DNA of 64,000 nt, from assembly GCA_017443895.1 (NCBI GenBank), contig JAFSXU010000017.1, positions 47,593 to 111,592 on the forward strand, given 5' to 3'. A program made the translations under genes and the position numbers. A model generated the notes under the pieces. It made no database searches. It saw only the letters and a list, made by a program, of their open reading frames with translations, and was not told the origin of the DNA. The stretch comes from Clostridia bacterium. Lineage in GTDB: Bacteria > Bacillota > Clostridia > UBA1381. Below are positions 55,989 through 64,000 of this stretch, one piece after another (within the stretch, counting starts at the first letter, position 1; every line of letters begins with the position of its first letter).

Positions 55989-57194
55989 ATGGCAAAAGTT
56001 GCAATAATGGGCTTTGGTACAGTCGGAAGCGGAGTTTATGAAATAATCAAAACCAATGCCGCAAAGCTACAGCAAAATGCCGATGATACAGTCGAGCTTA
56101 AATACATCTTGGATATACGAGACTTTCCCGACCATCCGCAAAAGGAGCTTTTTACCAAGGATTTTAACGACATTTTAAATGATGAAGAGGTAACTGTTGT
56201 TGCGGAGGTAATGGGCGGACTTCACCCTGCATACGAATTTACAAAGAGCCTGTTGCTTCAGGGCAAGAGCGTTGTAACTTCAAATAAGGAGCTTGTCGCA
56301 ACATACGGAACGGAGCTTCTTGAGATTGCAAGAGAAAAGAATGTAAACTATATGTTTGAGGCGTCTGTGGGCGGAGGTATTCCTGTCATAAGACCGATGC
56401 ACCAGTGCCTTACGGCAAATAATATAACAAAGATTGCAGGTATCTTAAACGGTACAACAAACTATATCCTCTACCAGATGATTGCAAACGGTAAGGATTT
56501 TGAAACTGCTCTTAAAAATGCGCAGGATAACGGCTATGCAGAGCGTAATCCTGCCGCTGATATTGAGGGTCATGACGCTTGCAGAAAGATTGCAATTTTA
56601 GCGTCATTGGCGTCAAGAAAAGCAGTTGACTATAACGATATTCCAACAGAGGGAATTGTAAATATCACGCTTGACGATGTAAAGTATGCAGATAAGTTAA
56701 ATTCTGTAATAAAGCTTATAGGCTATGCCGAGTTTATCGGCGATAAGGTGTACTCAATCGTGGCGCCGATGCTTATAAAGAAAAGCGATCCGTTATCGGG
56801 TGTTAATGATGTATTTAATGCCATAAAGGTAACGGGCGACTGTGTGGGCGATGTAATGTTCTACGGTGCAGGCGCAGGTAAGCTGCCTACCGCATCGGCA
56901 GTTGTTGCAGACATAGTTGACAGCGTTAAGCATAAGGTACGCAGTAAGAAATTTACATGGTATAAAATAGACACTGATATTATGGCAGATAAGGACGCAA
57001 AGAAATTTGCATACTTTGTCCGCACAAACGACACCTTGGAAAATGCAAAGAAAGTATTTGGTGAGATTTGTGTAGCCGACAGTATTGTAGATGGCGAAAC
57101 AGCCTTTGTTACTCAGCCGTTAACTGCATCAGAGGTTGAGGCAAAATCAAAAGAGCTTAAAAATACTCTAAAGTATATAAGGGTTCTTGATTGA
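55989..57194 (+). CDS. hom: Homoserine dehydrogenase
   Basis: 401 residues. The Rossmann motif IMGFGTVGSGVYEII opens the protein; SNKELVATYG, FEASVGGGIPVIRPM and GILNGTTNYILYQM are active-site signatures. The C-terminal ~75 residues form an ACT-like domain, consistent with threonine feedback. It reduces aspartate semialdehyde to homoserine. The stop overlaps the thrB start. Confidence 0.95.
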   Translation: MAKVAIMGFGTVGSGVYEIIKTNAAKLQQNADDTVELKYILDIRDFPDHPQKELFTKDFNDILNDEEVTVVAEVMGGLHPAYEFTKSLLLQGKSVVTSNKELVATYGTELLEIAREKNVNYMFEASVGGGIPVIRPMHQCLTANNITKIAGILNGTTNYILYQMIANGKDFETALKNAQDNGYAERNPAADIEGHDACRKIAILASLASRKAVDYNDIPTEGIVNITLDDVKYADKLNSVIKLIGYAEFIGDKVYSIVAPMLIKKSDPLSGVNDVFNAIKVTGDCVGDVMFYGAGAGKLPTASAVVADIVDSVKHKVRSKKFTWYKIDTDIMADKDAKKFAYFVRTNDTLENAKKVFGEICVADSIVDGETAFVTQPLTASEVEAKSKELKNTLKYIRVLD

Positions 57195-58108
57195 TGATAA
57201 AGGTTAAGGTCCCTGCTTCAAGTGCTAATATGGGTGCAGGATTTGATACTCTTGGAGTGGCGGTCGGATTATATAACAGAGTCAGCATTGAGGAGATTGA
57301 AAAGGGTCTCCGGATAAAAACGGTAAATCCGGGCGGATTTGTCCTCCAGAATGAAAATAACCTCATCTATCGCGCAATGCAAGCGGTATTTGATACCGTG
57401 GGCTATAAACCAAAGGGTGTAAGGATTATCCAAAAAAGCGCAATCCCGATGACCAGGGGCTTGGGTAGCTCAAGCGCCTGTATCATAAGCGGAATGCTTG
57501 GCGCAAATGCGATGTCGGGCAGAAAATTACCCTATAGTGAGATTTTAAACCTTGCCGCAAAAATGGAGGGACACCCTGATAATGTGGCGCCTGCAATGTA
57601 TGGAGGATTTTGCATATCCATGATGGAGGGCGACAGGGTTATAACAAAGAGTATAAAGCTTGACCCGAAAATAAAATTTGCGGTTATGATTCCCGACTAC
57701 TTTGTTGCGACGAGAAAATCGCGGGGAATTTTACCGAGTAAAGTATCAATCAATGATGCCGCATTTAATATAGGCAGAGCATCAATGTTCCAGGCGGCGT
57801 TGGTGTCGGGGGATATGGAGCTGTTAAAATACGCTTGTGAGGACAGACTTCACCAGCCGTATAGAAAGAACTATATAGACGGCATGGACGAGATTTTTGA
57901 TACAACCTATCAGCTTGGTGCCCGTGCTACATATTTAAGCGGTTCGGGGCCTACTGTTGTATCAATCATAGACAGTAATTATGATAGCTTTTATAAAAAT
58001 ATAAGTAATTTCTTTAAGGAAAACTCGCATAAGTGGACCTGTAAGATTTTATCAATAGATAATGTCGGAACGGTGGTTTCCGAGCTAAAACATAGAATGG
58101 AAGGATGA
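57194..58108 (+). CDS. thrB: Homoserine kinase
   Basis: 304 residues of the GHMP family. VKVPASSANMGAGFDTLGVA, the ATP loop MTRGLGSSSACIISG and the C-terminal YLSGSGPTVVSI are clear. It phosphorylates homoserine on the way to threonine. The ATG at 57194 overlaps the hom stop (TGATG); the TTG at 57191 is not needed. Confidence 0.95.
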   Translation: MIKVKVPASSANMGAGFDTLGVAVGLYNRVSIEEIEKGLRIKTVNPGGFVLQNENNLIYRAMQAVFDTVGYKPKGVRIIQKSAIPMTRGLGSSSACIISGMLGANAMSGRKLPYSEILNLAAKMEGHPDNVAPAMYGGFCISMMEGDRVITKSIKLDPKIKFAVMIPDYFVATRKSRGILPSKVSINDAAFNIGRASMFQAALVSGDMELLKYACEDRLHQPYRKNYIDGMDEIFDTTYQLGARATYLSGSGPTVVSIIDSNYDSFYKNISNFFKENSHKWTCKILSIDNVGTVVSELKHRMEG

Positions 58109-58115
58109 ATAAAGG

Positions 58116-59324
58116 ATGGGACTTGTAGTACAGAAGTACGGCGGAACATCGGTTAAGGACGCAGAGCGTGTAATGAATGTTGCAAAGCGTATAACCGACA
58201 CTTATAAGGCAGGTAACGATGTCGTTGTTGCCGTAAGCGCACAGGGAGATACAACCGACGACCTTATTGCAAAGGGAATGGAGATTAACCCCAACGCATC
58301 AAAAAGAGAGATGGATATGCTCTTATCAACGGGTGAGCAGATTTCAATTTCATTATTGGCAATGGCTATTGAAAAGCTTGGTTTCCCTGTAATATCACTG
58401 ACAGGCTGGCAGGCAGGCTTTAAGACAGATACACATTACGGAGCTGCCAGAATAAAGAGAATTGATACAGAGAGATTAAGATCCGAGCTTGACAAGCGCA
58501 GAATTGTAATAGTTGCAGGCTTCCAGGGCTTGGATAAATATGACGATATAACAACATTGGGAAGAGGCGGTTCGGATACATCCGCAGTTGCGCTTGCCGC
58601 CGCACTCCATGCAGATGTGTGCGAGATATACACGGATGTTGACGGTGTTTATACCACCGACCCCAGAATTTGCAAGACCGCATATAAGCTTGACGATATT
58701 TCATATGATGAAATGCTTGAGCTTGCATCATTGGGTGCGAATGTTTTGCATAACCGTTCTGTGGAAATGGCAAAGAAATATAATGTTAAGTTATCGGTAA
58801 GATCAAGCCTTAATAATAATGAGGGCACATATGTCAAGGAGGTAGACCAAGTGGAAAAGATGGTTGTAAGAGGAGTAACAAGGGATAACGATGTAGCAAG
58901 GATTGCTCTTTGCGGAGTTGAGGATACTCCGGGCAAGGCATTTGTAATATTCAGAATGATTGCAAAGAACGGCATTTCAGTTGACCTTATTATCCAGTCA
59001 ATAGGCAGTAACGGTAAGAAGGATATCAGCTTTACTGTAGCTGAGGCGGAGCTTGAAAAGACACTTGAGCTTCTTGAGGAGAATAAGAGCACAATCAAAT
59101 ACAATGAGATTAAGTGGACAAAGGATGTTTCAAAGGTATCGATTGTCGGCGCAGGTATGGTAAACAACTCAGGTGTTGCCGCTACGATGTTTGAGGCGCT
59201 TTACGATGCACATATCAATATCAATATGATTGCAACATCAGAGATAAAGATTTCAGTTCTTGTAGACCGTAAAGACGCAGAAAGAGCTGTTGTGGCAATT
59301 CACGATAAGTTTTTGTTGAACTAA
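58116..59324 (+). CDS. lysC: Aspartate kinase
   Basis: 402 residues. VQKYGGTSVKD opens the kinase domain; LGRGGSDTSAVALAAAL and EIYTDVDGVYTTDPR are conserved. Two ACT domains lie at about 255-400, containing VEDTPGKAFVIFRMIAKNGI and VGAGMVNNSGVAATMFEAL. It starts the aspartate family pathway. It is 7 nt after thrB and the last gene of the operon. Confidence 0.95.
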   Translation: MGLVVQKYGGTSVKDAERVMNVAKRITDTYKAGNDVVVAVSAQGDTTDDLIAKGMEINPNASKREMDMLLSTGEQISISLLAMAIEKLGFPVISLTGWQAGFKTDTHYGAARIKRIDTERLRSELDKRRIVIVAGFQGLDKYDDITTLGRGGSDTSAVALAAALHADVCEIYTDVDGVYTTDPRICKTAYKLDDISYDEMLELASLGANVLHNRSVEMAKKYNVKLSVRSSLNNNEGTYVKEVDQVEKMVVRGVTRDNDVARIALCGVEDTPGKAFVIFRMIAKNGISVDLIIQSIGSNGKKDISFTVAEAELEKTLELLEENKSTIKYNEIKWTKDVSKVSIVGAGMVNNSGVAATMFEALYDAHININMIATSEIKISVLVDRKDAERAVVAIHDKFLLN

Positions 59325-59330
59325 GAAAGA

Positions 59331-59367
59331 TAAATGGGTTGTTGCTGATGTAACAACCCATTTTTGT
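59331..59367 (+). terminator. Terminator after lysC
   Basis: AATGGGTTGTT pairs with AACAACCCATT over an 8-nt loop, then TTTG. Confidence 0.85.
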
Positions 59368-59378
59368 AAGGTATAGTT

Positions 59379-60119
59379 ATGGAAGACAAAATTTTTGGAC
59401 GAAACCCGGTTTTTGAGGCGATAAAATCAGGGCGGACAATTGATAAAATTCTTATAAAAAAGGGTAAATACGAAGGCTCTTTAGTTCCGATAATAAAGCG
59501 TGCCAAGGAGAAGAGTTTAATTATCCAGGAGGTTGAGCGGCAGAAGCTTGACGAGATAGCAAAGGGTGAAAATCATCAGGGCATAGTCGCATATGTAAGC
59601 GAGATCGAATATGCAAGCGTTAAGGATATTTTAGAGCTTGCAAAGTCAAAGGACGAGCCTCCGTTTGTGATAATCTGTGATAAAATAACCGATCCGCATA
59701 ATTTAGGCGCAATTTTAAGGACTGCAAACTGTGTGGGCGCACACGGAGTTATAATCCCAAAGCGTGGCAGTGTCGGTTTAAACGGCGTAGCCGTTAAAAC
59801 GGCGGCAGGTGCGGCCGAATATACACCCGTTGCAAGGGTTACAAATATTTCGCAGACCATTTCCGAGCTTAAAAATGAGGGTCTGTGGATAGCGGCTGCC
59901 GATATGGACGGAGCTTCGATTTATAAATCGGACTTAAAAGGCGCTCTGGGCATTGTTATAGGCTCTGAGGGTGAGGGCATAAGCAGACTTGTAAAGGAAA
60001 ACTGTGATTTTACAGTATCAATTCCAATGCAGGGCGATATAAATTCACTAAACGCCTCCGTTGCGGCAGGAATTATAATGTATGAAGCACTAAGACAGAG
60101 AAAGCAATGTGAAAAATAA
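59379..60119 (+). CDS. rlmB: 23S rRNA (guanosine-2'-O-)-methyltransferase RlmB/TrmH family
   Basis: 246 residues. The N-terminal substrate-binding domain (IFGRNPVFEAIKSGRTIDKI) is followed by the SPOUT methyltransferase domain: DKITDPHNLGAILRTANCVG, VKTAAGAAEYTPVARVTN, then IVIGSEGEGISRLVKENCD and IPMQGDINSLNASVAAGII. It uses S-adenosylmethionine to methylate a ribose in 23S rRNA. The last three codons and stop lie inside palindromic element A copy 2, so the C-terminus was probably altered by that insertion. Confidence 0.92.
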   Translation: MEDKIFGRNPVFEAIKSGRTIDKILIKKGKYEGSLVPIIKRAKEKSLIIQEVERQKLDEIAKGENHQGIVAYVSEIEYASVKDILELAKSKDEPPFVIICDKITDPHNLGAILRTANCVGAHGVIIPKRGSVGLNGVAVKTAAGAAEYTPVARVTNISQTISELKNEGLWIAAADMDGASIYKSDLKGALGIVIGSEGEGISRLVKENCDFTVSIPMQGDINSLNASVAAGIIMYEALRQRKQCEK

Positions 60120-60273
60120 GCATCGCATCTTACTGCTTTTTCGCTCGGGGCGGTATCTGATGGTCAGCAACTTTTGGCAAAGCCAAAAGTCAGCCTAACG
60201 GCTGCCGCACATCTTTGCGGTGCATAAACAGCACCGCTCGCTTAAAGCAGCAACCTGCTTGCTTCTTTTCCAC
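60109..60273. repeat. Palindromic element A, copy 2
   Basis: 165 nt, opening GTGAAAAATAAGC and closing TGCTTCTTTTCCAC. The arms match 5341-5440, with CTGCTTTTT/TAAAGCAG pairing where copy 1 has another sequence. The centre carries three extra hairpins (CTTTTGGC/GCCAAAAG, CAGCC/GGCTG, CCGCA/TGCGG). It overlaps the rlmB stop codon. Confidence 0.8.
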
Positions 60274-60298
60274 ATTCAATTGTATTCATATAACAATA

Positions 60299-60328
60299 AG
60301 TAGGGGCGGATATTATCCGCCCGTTAAG
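60299..60328. repeat. Short GC-rich hairpin
   Basis: GTAGGGGCGGAT pairs in part with ATCCGCCC around a 3-nt loop. The TAGGGG start resembles the interior of element C, so it may be a fragment of that family. Confidence 0.45.
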
Positions 60329-60351
60329 AGATAGAAAAGAGGGTTAAATAA

Positions 60352-60618
60352 ATGAAAGCAATAGTAACAGTAGTCGGACATGACCAAAAGGGAATAATTG
60401 CAAAGACAAGTATGATATTGTTCGAGAACGGTGTAAATATCCTTGATATTTCACAGACCATTATGCAGGATATGTTCACAATGATCATGCTTGTTGAGTA
60501 TGAGAGTACCGTTTCAATCAAAAAGCTTGATGAGGAGCTTACAAAGCTTGAAAAGGAAATGGGCTTGTCAATCCATATTCAGCGTGAAGAATTATTTACA
60601 TCAATGCATCGTATATAA
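60352..60618 (+). CDS. ACT-domain protein (UPF0237)
   Basis: 88 residues: MKAIVTVVGHDQKGIIAKTS and NILDISQTIMQDMFTMIMLV. These are a single ACT-like domain of the type usually next to PFL/DUF711 genes. It probably binds a small ligand and regulates its neighbour; the ligand is unknown. Confidence 0.88.
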   Translation: MKAIVTVVGHDQKGIIAKTSMILFENGVNILDISQTIMQDMFTMIMLVEYESTVSIKKLDEELTKLEKEMGLSIHIQREELFTSMHRI

Positions 60619-60630
60619 GGGGTGTGGAAT

Positions 60631-61998
60631 ATGATAAGTAAGTTTGAGATACTCGAAACTGTCAATATGATTGACAATGAAAACCTTGATATACGAACAA
60701 TCACAATGGGAATATCTTTAAAAAGCTGTGCAGGCCCCGATATTGATACGGTTTGCAAAAAGGTGTATGATAAGATAACAAGCTATGCCCGTGATTTGGT
60801 AAAAACAGGCGAGGATATCGAGCGTGAGTTTGGTATTCCTATTATCAATAAACGAATTTCCGTAACCCCTGTTGCAACGCTTGTCGATGCGCTTGAAGAG
60901 CCAACGGTGTATAAAGCGGTAGAGATTGCAAAAACGCTTGATAGGGCGGCAAAGGCAACGGGCGTGAACTTTATCGGCGGCTACAGTGCGCTTGTGCATA
61001 AGGGTATGACGCCGGGCGAGGAAATTTTAATAAACTCAATACCCATGGCATTGTCACAGACTGATTTGGTTTGCTCAAGCGTAAATGTCGGCTCAACAAG
61101 GGCTGGTATAAATATGGACGCAGTTGCGCTTATGGGTAAGATAGTGAAGCAGGCGGCGGATATGACAGCCGATACACAGGGCTTTGCCTGTGCAAAGCTT
61201 GTGGTATTCTGTAACGCTGTTGAGGATAACCCGTTTATGGCAGGCGCATTTTTAGGCGAAGGCGAGGGCGACTGCGTAATAAATGTAGGCGTTTCGGGAC
61301 CCGGTGTTGTAAAGTGTGCATTGGAGCAGGTAAAGGGTAAGGACTTCGGTGTGGTTGCAGAAACAATAAAGAGGACTGCCTTTAAAATCACCCGTATGGG
61401 ACAGCTTGTGGCACAGGAGGCGGCAAACCGCCTGGGCGTGCCGTTTGGAATAGTTGACTTGTCGCTTGCACCTACTCCTGCCGTGGGCGACTCCGTTGCA
61501 TATATCTTGGAGGAAATGGGACTTGAAAAATGCGGTACTCACGGTACAACTGCCGCACTTGCTCTTTTAAACGATGCAGTTAAAAAGGGCGGTGTAATGG
61601 CATCGGGATATGTGGGCGGTTTGTCGGGCGCATTTATACCGGTTTCAGAGGACGCAGGTATGATAGCGGCGGCAAAATGCGGTGCACTTACACTCGAAAA
61701 ATTAGAGGCAATGACTTGCGTTTGCTCGGTAGGTCTTGATATGATAGTAATTCCGGGGGACACAACGGCTGAGACGATCTCTGCAATCATTGCAGACGAG
61801 GCGGCAATAGGAATGGTAAATACCAAAACAACCGCCGTAAGGGTAATCCCAGCACCGGGCGCAAAGGTGGGCGATGTAGTGGAGTTTGGCGGACTTTTGG
61901 GAACAGGCCCGGTAATGCCCGTAAGTAAATATTCGTCTGCTGAATTTGTCGGCAGGGGCGGAAGGATACCGGCACCGTTACAAAGTTTGAAGAACTAA
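60631..61998 (+). CDS. PFL family protein (UPF0210/DUF711)
   Basis: 455 residues. [22 protein letters not shown] is the family's N-terminus; [20 protein letters not shown] and the C-terminal [15 protein letters not shown] are also typical. The fold resembles pyruvate formate-lyase barrels, but the family lacks a proven activity. The ATG at 60631 follows AAGGGGTG; the GTG at 60622 is too close to it. It forms a two-gene unit with the ACT protein 12 nt upstream. Confidence 0.9.
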   Translation: MISKFEILETVNMIDNENLDIRTITMGISLKSCAGPDIDTVCKKVYDKITSYARDLVKTGEDIEREFGIPIINKRISVTPVATLVDALEEPTVYKAVEIAKTLDRAAKATGVNFIGGYSALVHKGMTPGEEILINSIPMALSQTDLVCSSVNVGSTRAGINMDAVALMGKIVKQAADMTADTQGFACAKLVVFCNAVEDNPFMAGAFLGEGEGDCVINVGVSGPGVVKCALEQVKGKDFGVVAETIKRTAFKITRMGQLVAQEAANRLGVPFGIVDLSLAPTPAVGDSVAYILEEMGLEKCGTHGTTAALALLNDAVKKGGVMASGYVGGLSGAFIPVSEDAGMIAAAKCGALTLEKLEAMTCVCSVGLDMIVIPGDTTAETISAIIADEAAIGMVNTKTTAVRVIPAPGAKVGDVVEFGGLLGTGPVMPVSKYSSAEFVGRGGRIPAPLQSLKN

Positions 61999-62004
61999 CA
62001 ACCA

Positions 62005-62041
62005 AAAACTTGATGATTGTGCTATCGTCAAGTTTTTTTAT
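62005..62041 (+). terminator. Terminator after the PFL-family gene
   Basis: AACTTGATGAT pairs with ATCGTCAAGTT (one G-U), then TTTTT. Confidence 0.8.
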
Positions 62042-62050
62042 TATAAATTA

Positions 62051-62079
62051 TTGCAAAATATGCTAATAAATGATATACT
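62051..62079 (+). promoter_or_regulatory. guaA promoter
   Basis: TTGCAA (62051-62056), 17 bp, TATACT (62074-62079). No purine-riboswitch sequence lies in the short leader. Confidence 0.6.
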
Positions 62080-62108
62080 TATTCATATTTTAATCGGGAG
62101 GCGATTGT

Positions 62109-63641
62109 GTGCAAAACGAAACGGTAATAGTTCTTGATTTTGGCGGACAGTATAACCAGCTTATCGCAAGACGGGTAAGAGAGTGTAATGTATATTGCGA
62201 GGTTATGTCCTATAAAAACGATATAGAAAAGATAAAGGCAAAAAATCCTGTAGGTATCATATTTACGGGCGGACCAAACAGCGTGTATGATGAAACATCA
62301 CCGCATTATGATAAGGCTATATTTGAGCTTGGCGTGCCGATTTTAGGCATATGCTACGGCTCACAGCTTATGGCGTATTCCTTGGGCGGTCATGTTGCAA
62401 CCGCACCCGTGAGCGAATACGGAAAAACAGAGATTACCACATCAAAAAGCCTGTTGTTTGACGGTGTTGATGAAAAGACTATTGTATGGATGAGCCATAC
62501 CGATTACATAGATAAGGTACCCGAGGGGTTTAGAATTACGGCGTATTCAGACGCTTGCCCCTGCGCGGCGTATGAGAATGCAGAAAAGAAACTGTATTCT
62601 GTTCAGTATCATCCCGAGGTAAACCATAGCGTACAGGGACAGCTTATGCTAAAGAATTTCCTGTTTAAGGTCTGCGGTTGTAAGGGTGATTGGAAGATGT
62701 CCGAGTTTGCCGACAGGTCAATTTTGGCATTGCGTGAGAAAATTGGTGACGGCAAGGTGCTTTGTGCGTTGTCGGGCGGTGTTGATTCGTCTGTTGCGGC
62801 GATAATGCTCCATAAGGCAGTCGGCAAACAGCTTACCTGCGTTTTTGTGGATAACGGCTTGCTTCGTAAGAATGAGGGCGATGAGGTAGAAACGCTGTTT
62901 AGAAAACAGTTTGATATTAACTTGGTGCGTGCAAATGCACAGGATTTGTTCTTGGGTAAGCTAAAGGGCGTAACAGAGCCTGAGAAGAAGAGAAAAATAA
63001 TAGGCGAGGAGTTTATCCGCGTATTTGAGGCGGAGGCTAAAAAGATTGGCAGGGTGGACTACCTTGTGCAGGGTACGATTTATCCCGATGTTATTGAAAG
63101 TGGTGCAGGCGATGCGGCGGTAATAAAGAGCCACCATAATGTAGGAGGCTTGCCCGAACATGTTGATTTTAAGGAAATTGTTGAGCCGTTAAGGGACTTG
63201 TTTAAGGACGAGGTAAGACAGCTTGGTATTGAGCTTGGCTTGCCTGAAAAGTTTGTATGGCGCCAGCCGTTCCCGGGCCCGGGCTTGGCGGTAAGAGTAA
63301 TAGGCGAGATAACCGAGGATAAGCTTGCAATTTTAAGAGATGCAGACGCAATTTTCAGAGAAGAGGTCGCAAATGCAGGGCTTGATAGAACGATAAATCA
63401 GTATTTTGCGGTAATTACCGATATGCGATCTGTTGGCGTAATGGGCGACTTTAGAACTTATGACTATACCTTGGCGCTTCGTGCCGTAACCACAACCGAC
63501 TTTATGACAGCAGATTGGGCAAGAATACCGTTTGATGTGCTTGAAAGAACATCAAATAGAATAGTAAACGAGGTAAAACATGTAAACCGCCTCGTCTACG
63601 ACATAACCTCAAAACCCCCCGCAACTATTGAGTGGGAATAA
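62109..63641 (+). CDS. guaA: GMP synthase (glutamine-hydrolysing)
   Basis: 510 residues, the standard length. The class I amidotransferase domain has its nucleophile Cys in GICYGSQLM (about residue 80) and [11 protein letters not shown]. The ATP pyrophosphatase P-loop is [12 protein letters not shown] (about 221), and the C-terminal dimerisation domain contains [13 protein letters not shown] and ends KPPATIEWE. It converts XMP to GMP. The GTG start at 62109 lies 7-8 nt after GGGAGG. Confidence 0.96.
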   Translation: MQNETVIVLDFGGQYNQLIARRVRECNVYCEVMSYKNDIEKIKAKNPVGIIFTGGPNSVYDETSPHYDKAIFELGVPILGICYGSQLMAYSLGGHVATAPVSEYGKTEITTSKSLLFDGVDEKTIVWMSHTDYIDKVPEGFRITAYSDACPCAAYENAEKKLYSVQYHPEVNHSVQGQLMLKNFLFKVCGCKGDWKMSEFADRSILALREKIGDGKVLCALSGGVDSSVAAIMLHKAVGKQLTCVFVDNGLLRKNEGDEVETLFRKQFDINLVRANAQDLFLGKLKGVTEPEKKRKIIGEEFIRVFEAEAKKIGRVDYLVQGTIYPDVIESGAGDAAVIKSHHNVGGLPEHVDFKEIVEPLRDLFKDEVRQLGIELGLPEKFVWRQPFPGPGLAVRVIGEITEDKLAILRDADAIFREEVANAGLDRTINQYFAVITDMRSVGVMGDFRTYDYTLALRAVTTTDFMTADWARIPFDVLERTSNRIVNEVKHVNRLVYDITSKPPATIEWE

Positions 63642-63737
63642 GAATTTTGCCCCGATAAATGGCTCAACCAAGCCGTTTTCAGAACTTAAAAGTCCAAATT
63701 GGCAACAGTTTGGCAACATTTGAATTATTCATAAAAA

Positions 63738-63780
63738 TTTAGAGCTAACTGATTTTTTGTAATCGGTTAGCTCTAATTTT
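63738..63780 (+). terminator. Terminator after guaA
   Basis: TTAGAGCTAACTGATT pairs with AATCGGTTAGCTCTAA (one G-U), followed by TTTTG. Confidence 0.85.
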
Positions 63781-63863
63781 GTTAAGTATTTTAATCAAGG
63801 AGGCTGCGTAGAGCAGCCTCAAAAACTGCCCGCTATGCGGGTAGATTAAAGCTTAAGCATAGA

Positions 63864-63932
63864 AAAGACATCGCCAATGTAGTATAATAAAGGTGTTCAA
63901 GCCAAATTATACATATGAAAGGAGATGTCTTT
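63864..63932 (+). promoter_or_regulatory. tnpA control region with inverted repeat over the ribosome-binding site
   Basis: AAAGACATC (63864-63872) and GATGTCTTT (63924-63932) are perfect complements, and the second arm abuts GGAG and the ATG. A weak promoter (TAGAAA-17-TATAAT, -10 at 63883-63888) lies between the arms, so only readthrough RNA from outside would contain both and be silenced. Confidence 0.55.
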
Positions 63933-64000
63933 ATGCCAAGTTTATCACATACACGCTATATGTGCAAGTATCATATAGTGTTTACGCCAAAATATCGCAG
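63933..64000 (+). CDS. tnpA: IS200-like HUH transposase TnpA, 3' end missing
   Basis: The visible 22 residues, MPSLSHTRYMCKYHIVFTPK then YR, match the start of IS200-type Y1 transposases, where HIVFTPKYR is a family hallmark. The full protein of about 150 residues would contain the HUH motif and catalytic Tyr beyond the window. AAAGGAG precedes the ATG. Confidence 0.85.
   Translation, partial: MPSLSHTRYMCKYHIVFTPKYR

Larger units (their letters stand above)
63795..64000 (+). mobile_element. IS200/IS605-family insertion sequence, left end (runs off window)
   Basis: Two subterminal hairpins, GAGGCTGC/GCAGCCTC (63800-63820) and CCCGC/GCGGG (63829-63841), precede a tnpA start. IS200/IS605 elements carry such hairpins instead of terminal inverted repeats. 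The exact left boundary cannot be set without an empty site. Confidence 0.7.

Overview
The window looks like a chromosomal segment of an AT-rich, low-GC Gram-positive anaerobe of class Clostridia, probably from the gut. The reasons are strong AGGAGG ribosome-binding sites, TTGACA/TATAAT promoters with 16-17 bp spacers, a Firmicutes-style S10-spc-alpha ribosomal gene order (secY-adk-map-KOW-infA-rpmJ-rpsM), a zinc-type S14, pta-ackA, SLH and copper-amine-oxidase-type surface proteins, BspA/InlB-like secreted proteins and many short palindromic repeats. A GH105 unsaturated-uronyl hydrolase and a KdgK-like sugar kinase hint at pectin use. I cannot name the species.

Layout. Positions 1-2.0 kb: the end of a secreted LRR/InlB-repeat protein. 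2.0-3.4 kb (minus strand): a small transaldolase and an SCP2 protein with a histone-like Lys/Ala tail. 3.6-13.2 kb: gltX, glnS, an aminotransferase, trpS, tagO/wecA-like, mnaA/wecB and mgtE. 13.5-18.1 kb (minus strand): carAB behind a leader-peptide attenuator. 18.1-23.2 kb: GH105, a DUF5662 protein, cardiolipin synthase, a type III toxin-antitoxin locus and proC. 23.4-39.9 kb: the complete S10-spc-alpha superoperon. 39.9-43.7 kb: an XRE repressor divergent from a secreted beta-helix protein and a small conserved peptide. 43.9-46.0 kb: tRNA-Ser, a multi-hairpin repeat array, a PfkB kinase and a type I toxin-antitoxin locus. 46.0-51.4 kb: a stalk-domain protein, a Met-gamma-lyase-like protein, a CpXC protein and pta-ackA. 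51.5-55.8 kb: an MsmX-type ATPase, radC and a YcdB/SLH surface protein. 55.9-63.6 kb: hom-thrB-lysC, an rlmB-type methyltransferase, ACT and PFL-family genes and guaA. The right edge enters an IS200/IS605-family element.

The genes are mostly housekeeping: translation, amino-acid and nucleotide biosynthesis, and acetate formation. The unusual content lies between genes. I see (i) a type III toxin-antitoxin locus with two 45-nt pseudoknot-forming repeats; (ii) a type I toxin-antitoxin locus with a 22-residue membrane peptide, an antisense RNA and a long 5'/3' inverted repeat; (iii) a translated U-rich leader peptide ending in a terminator upstream of carA, resembling the enterobacterial pyrBI UTP-sensing arrangement; (iv) at least three families of dispersed palindromic elements, each seen twice, plus a hairpin array built on GTGAAAT/ATTTCAC; and (v) a closed structured leader before the SLH gene. 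All calls come from reading the sequence by eye; no database search was run.
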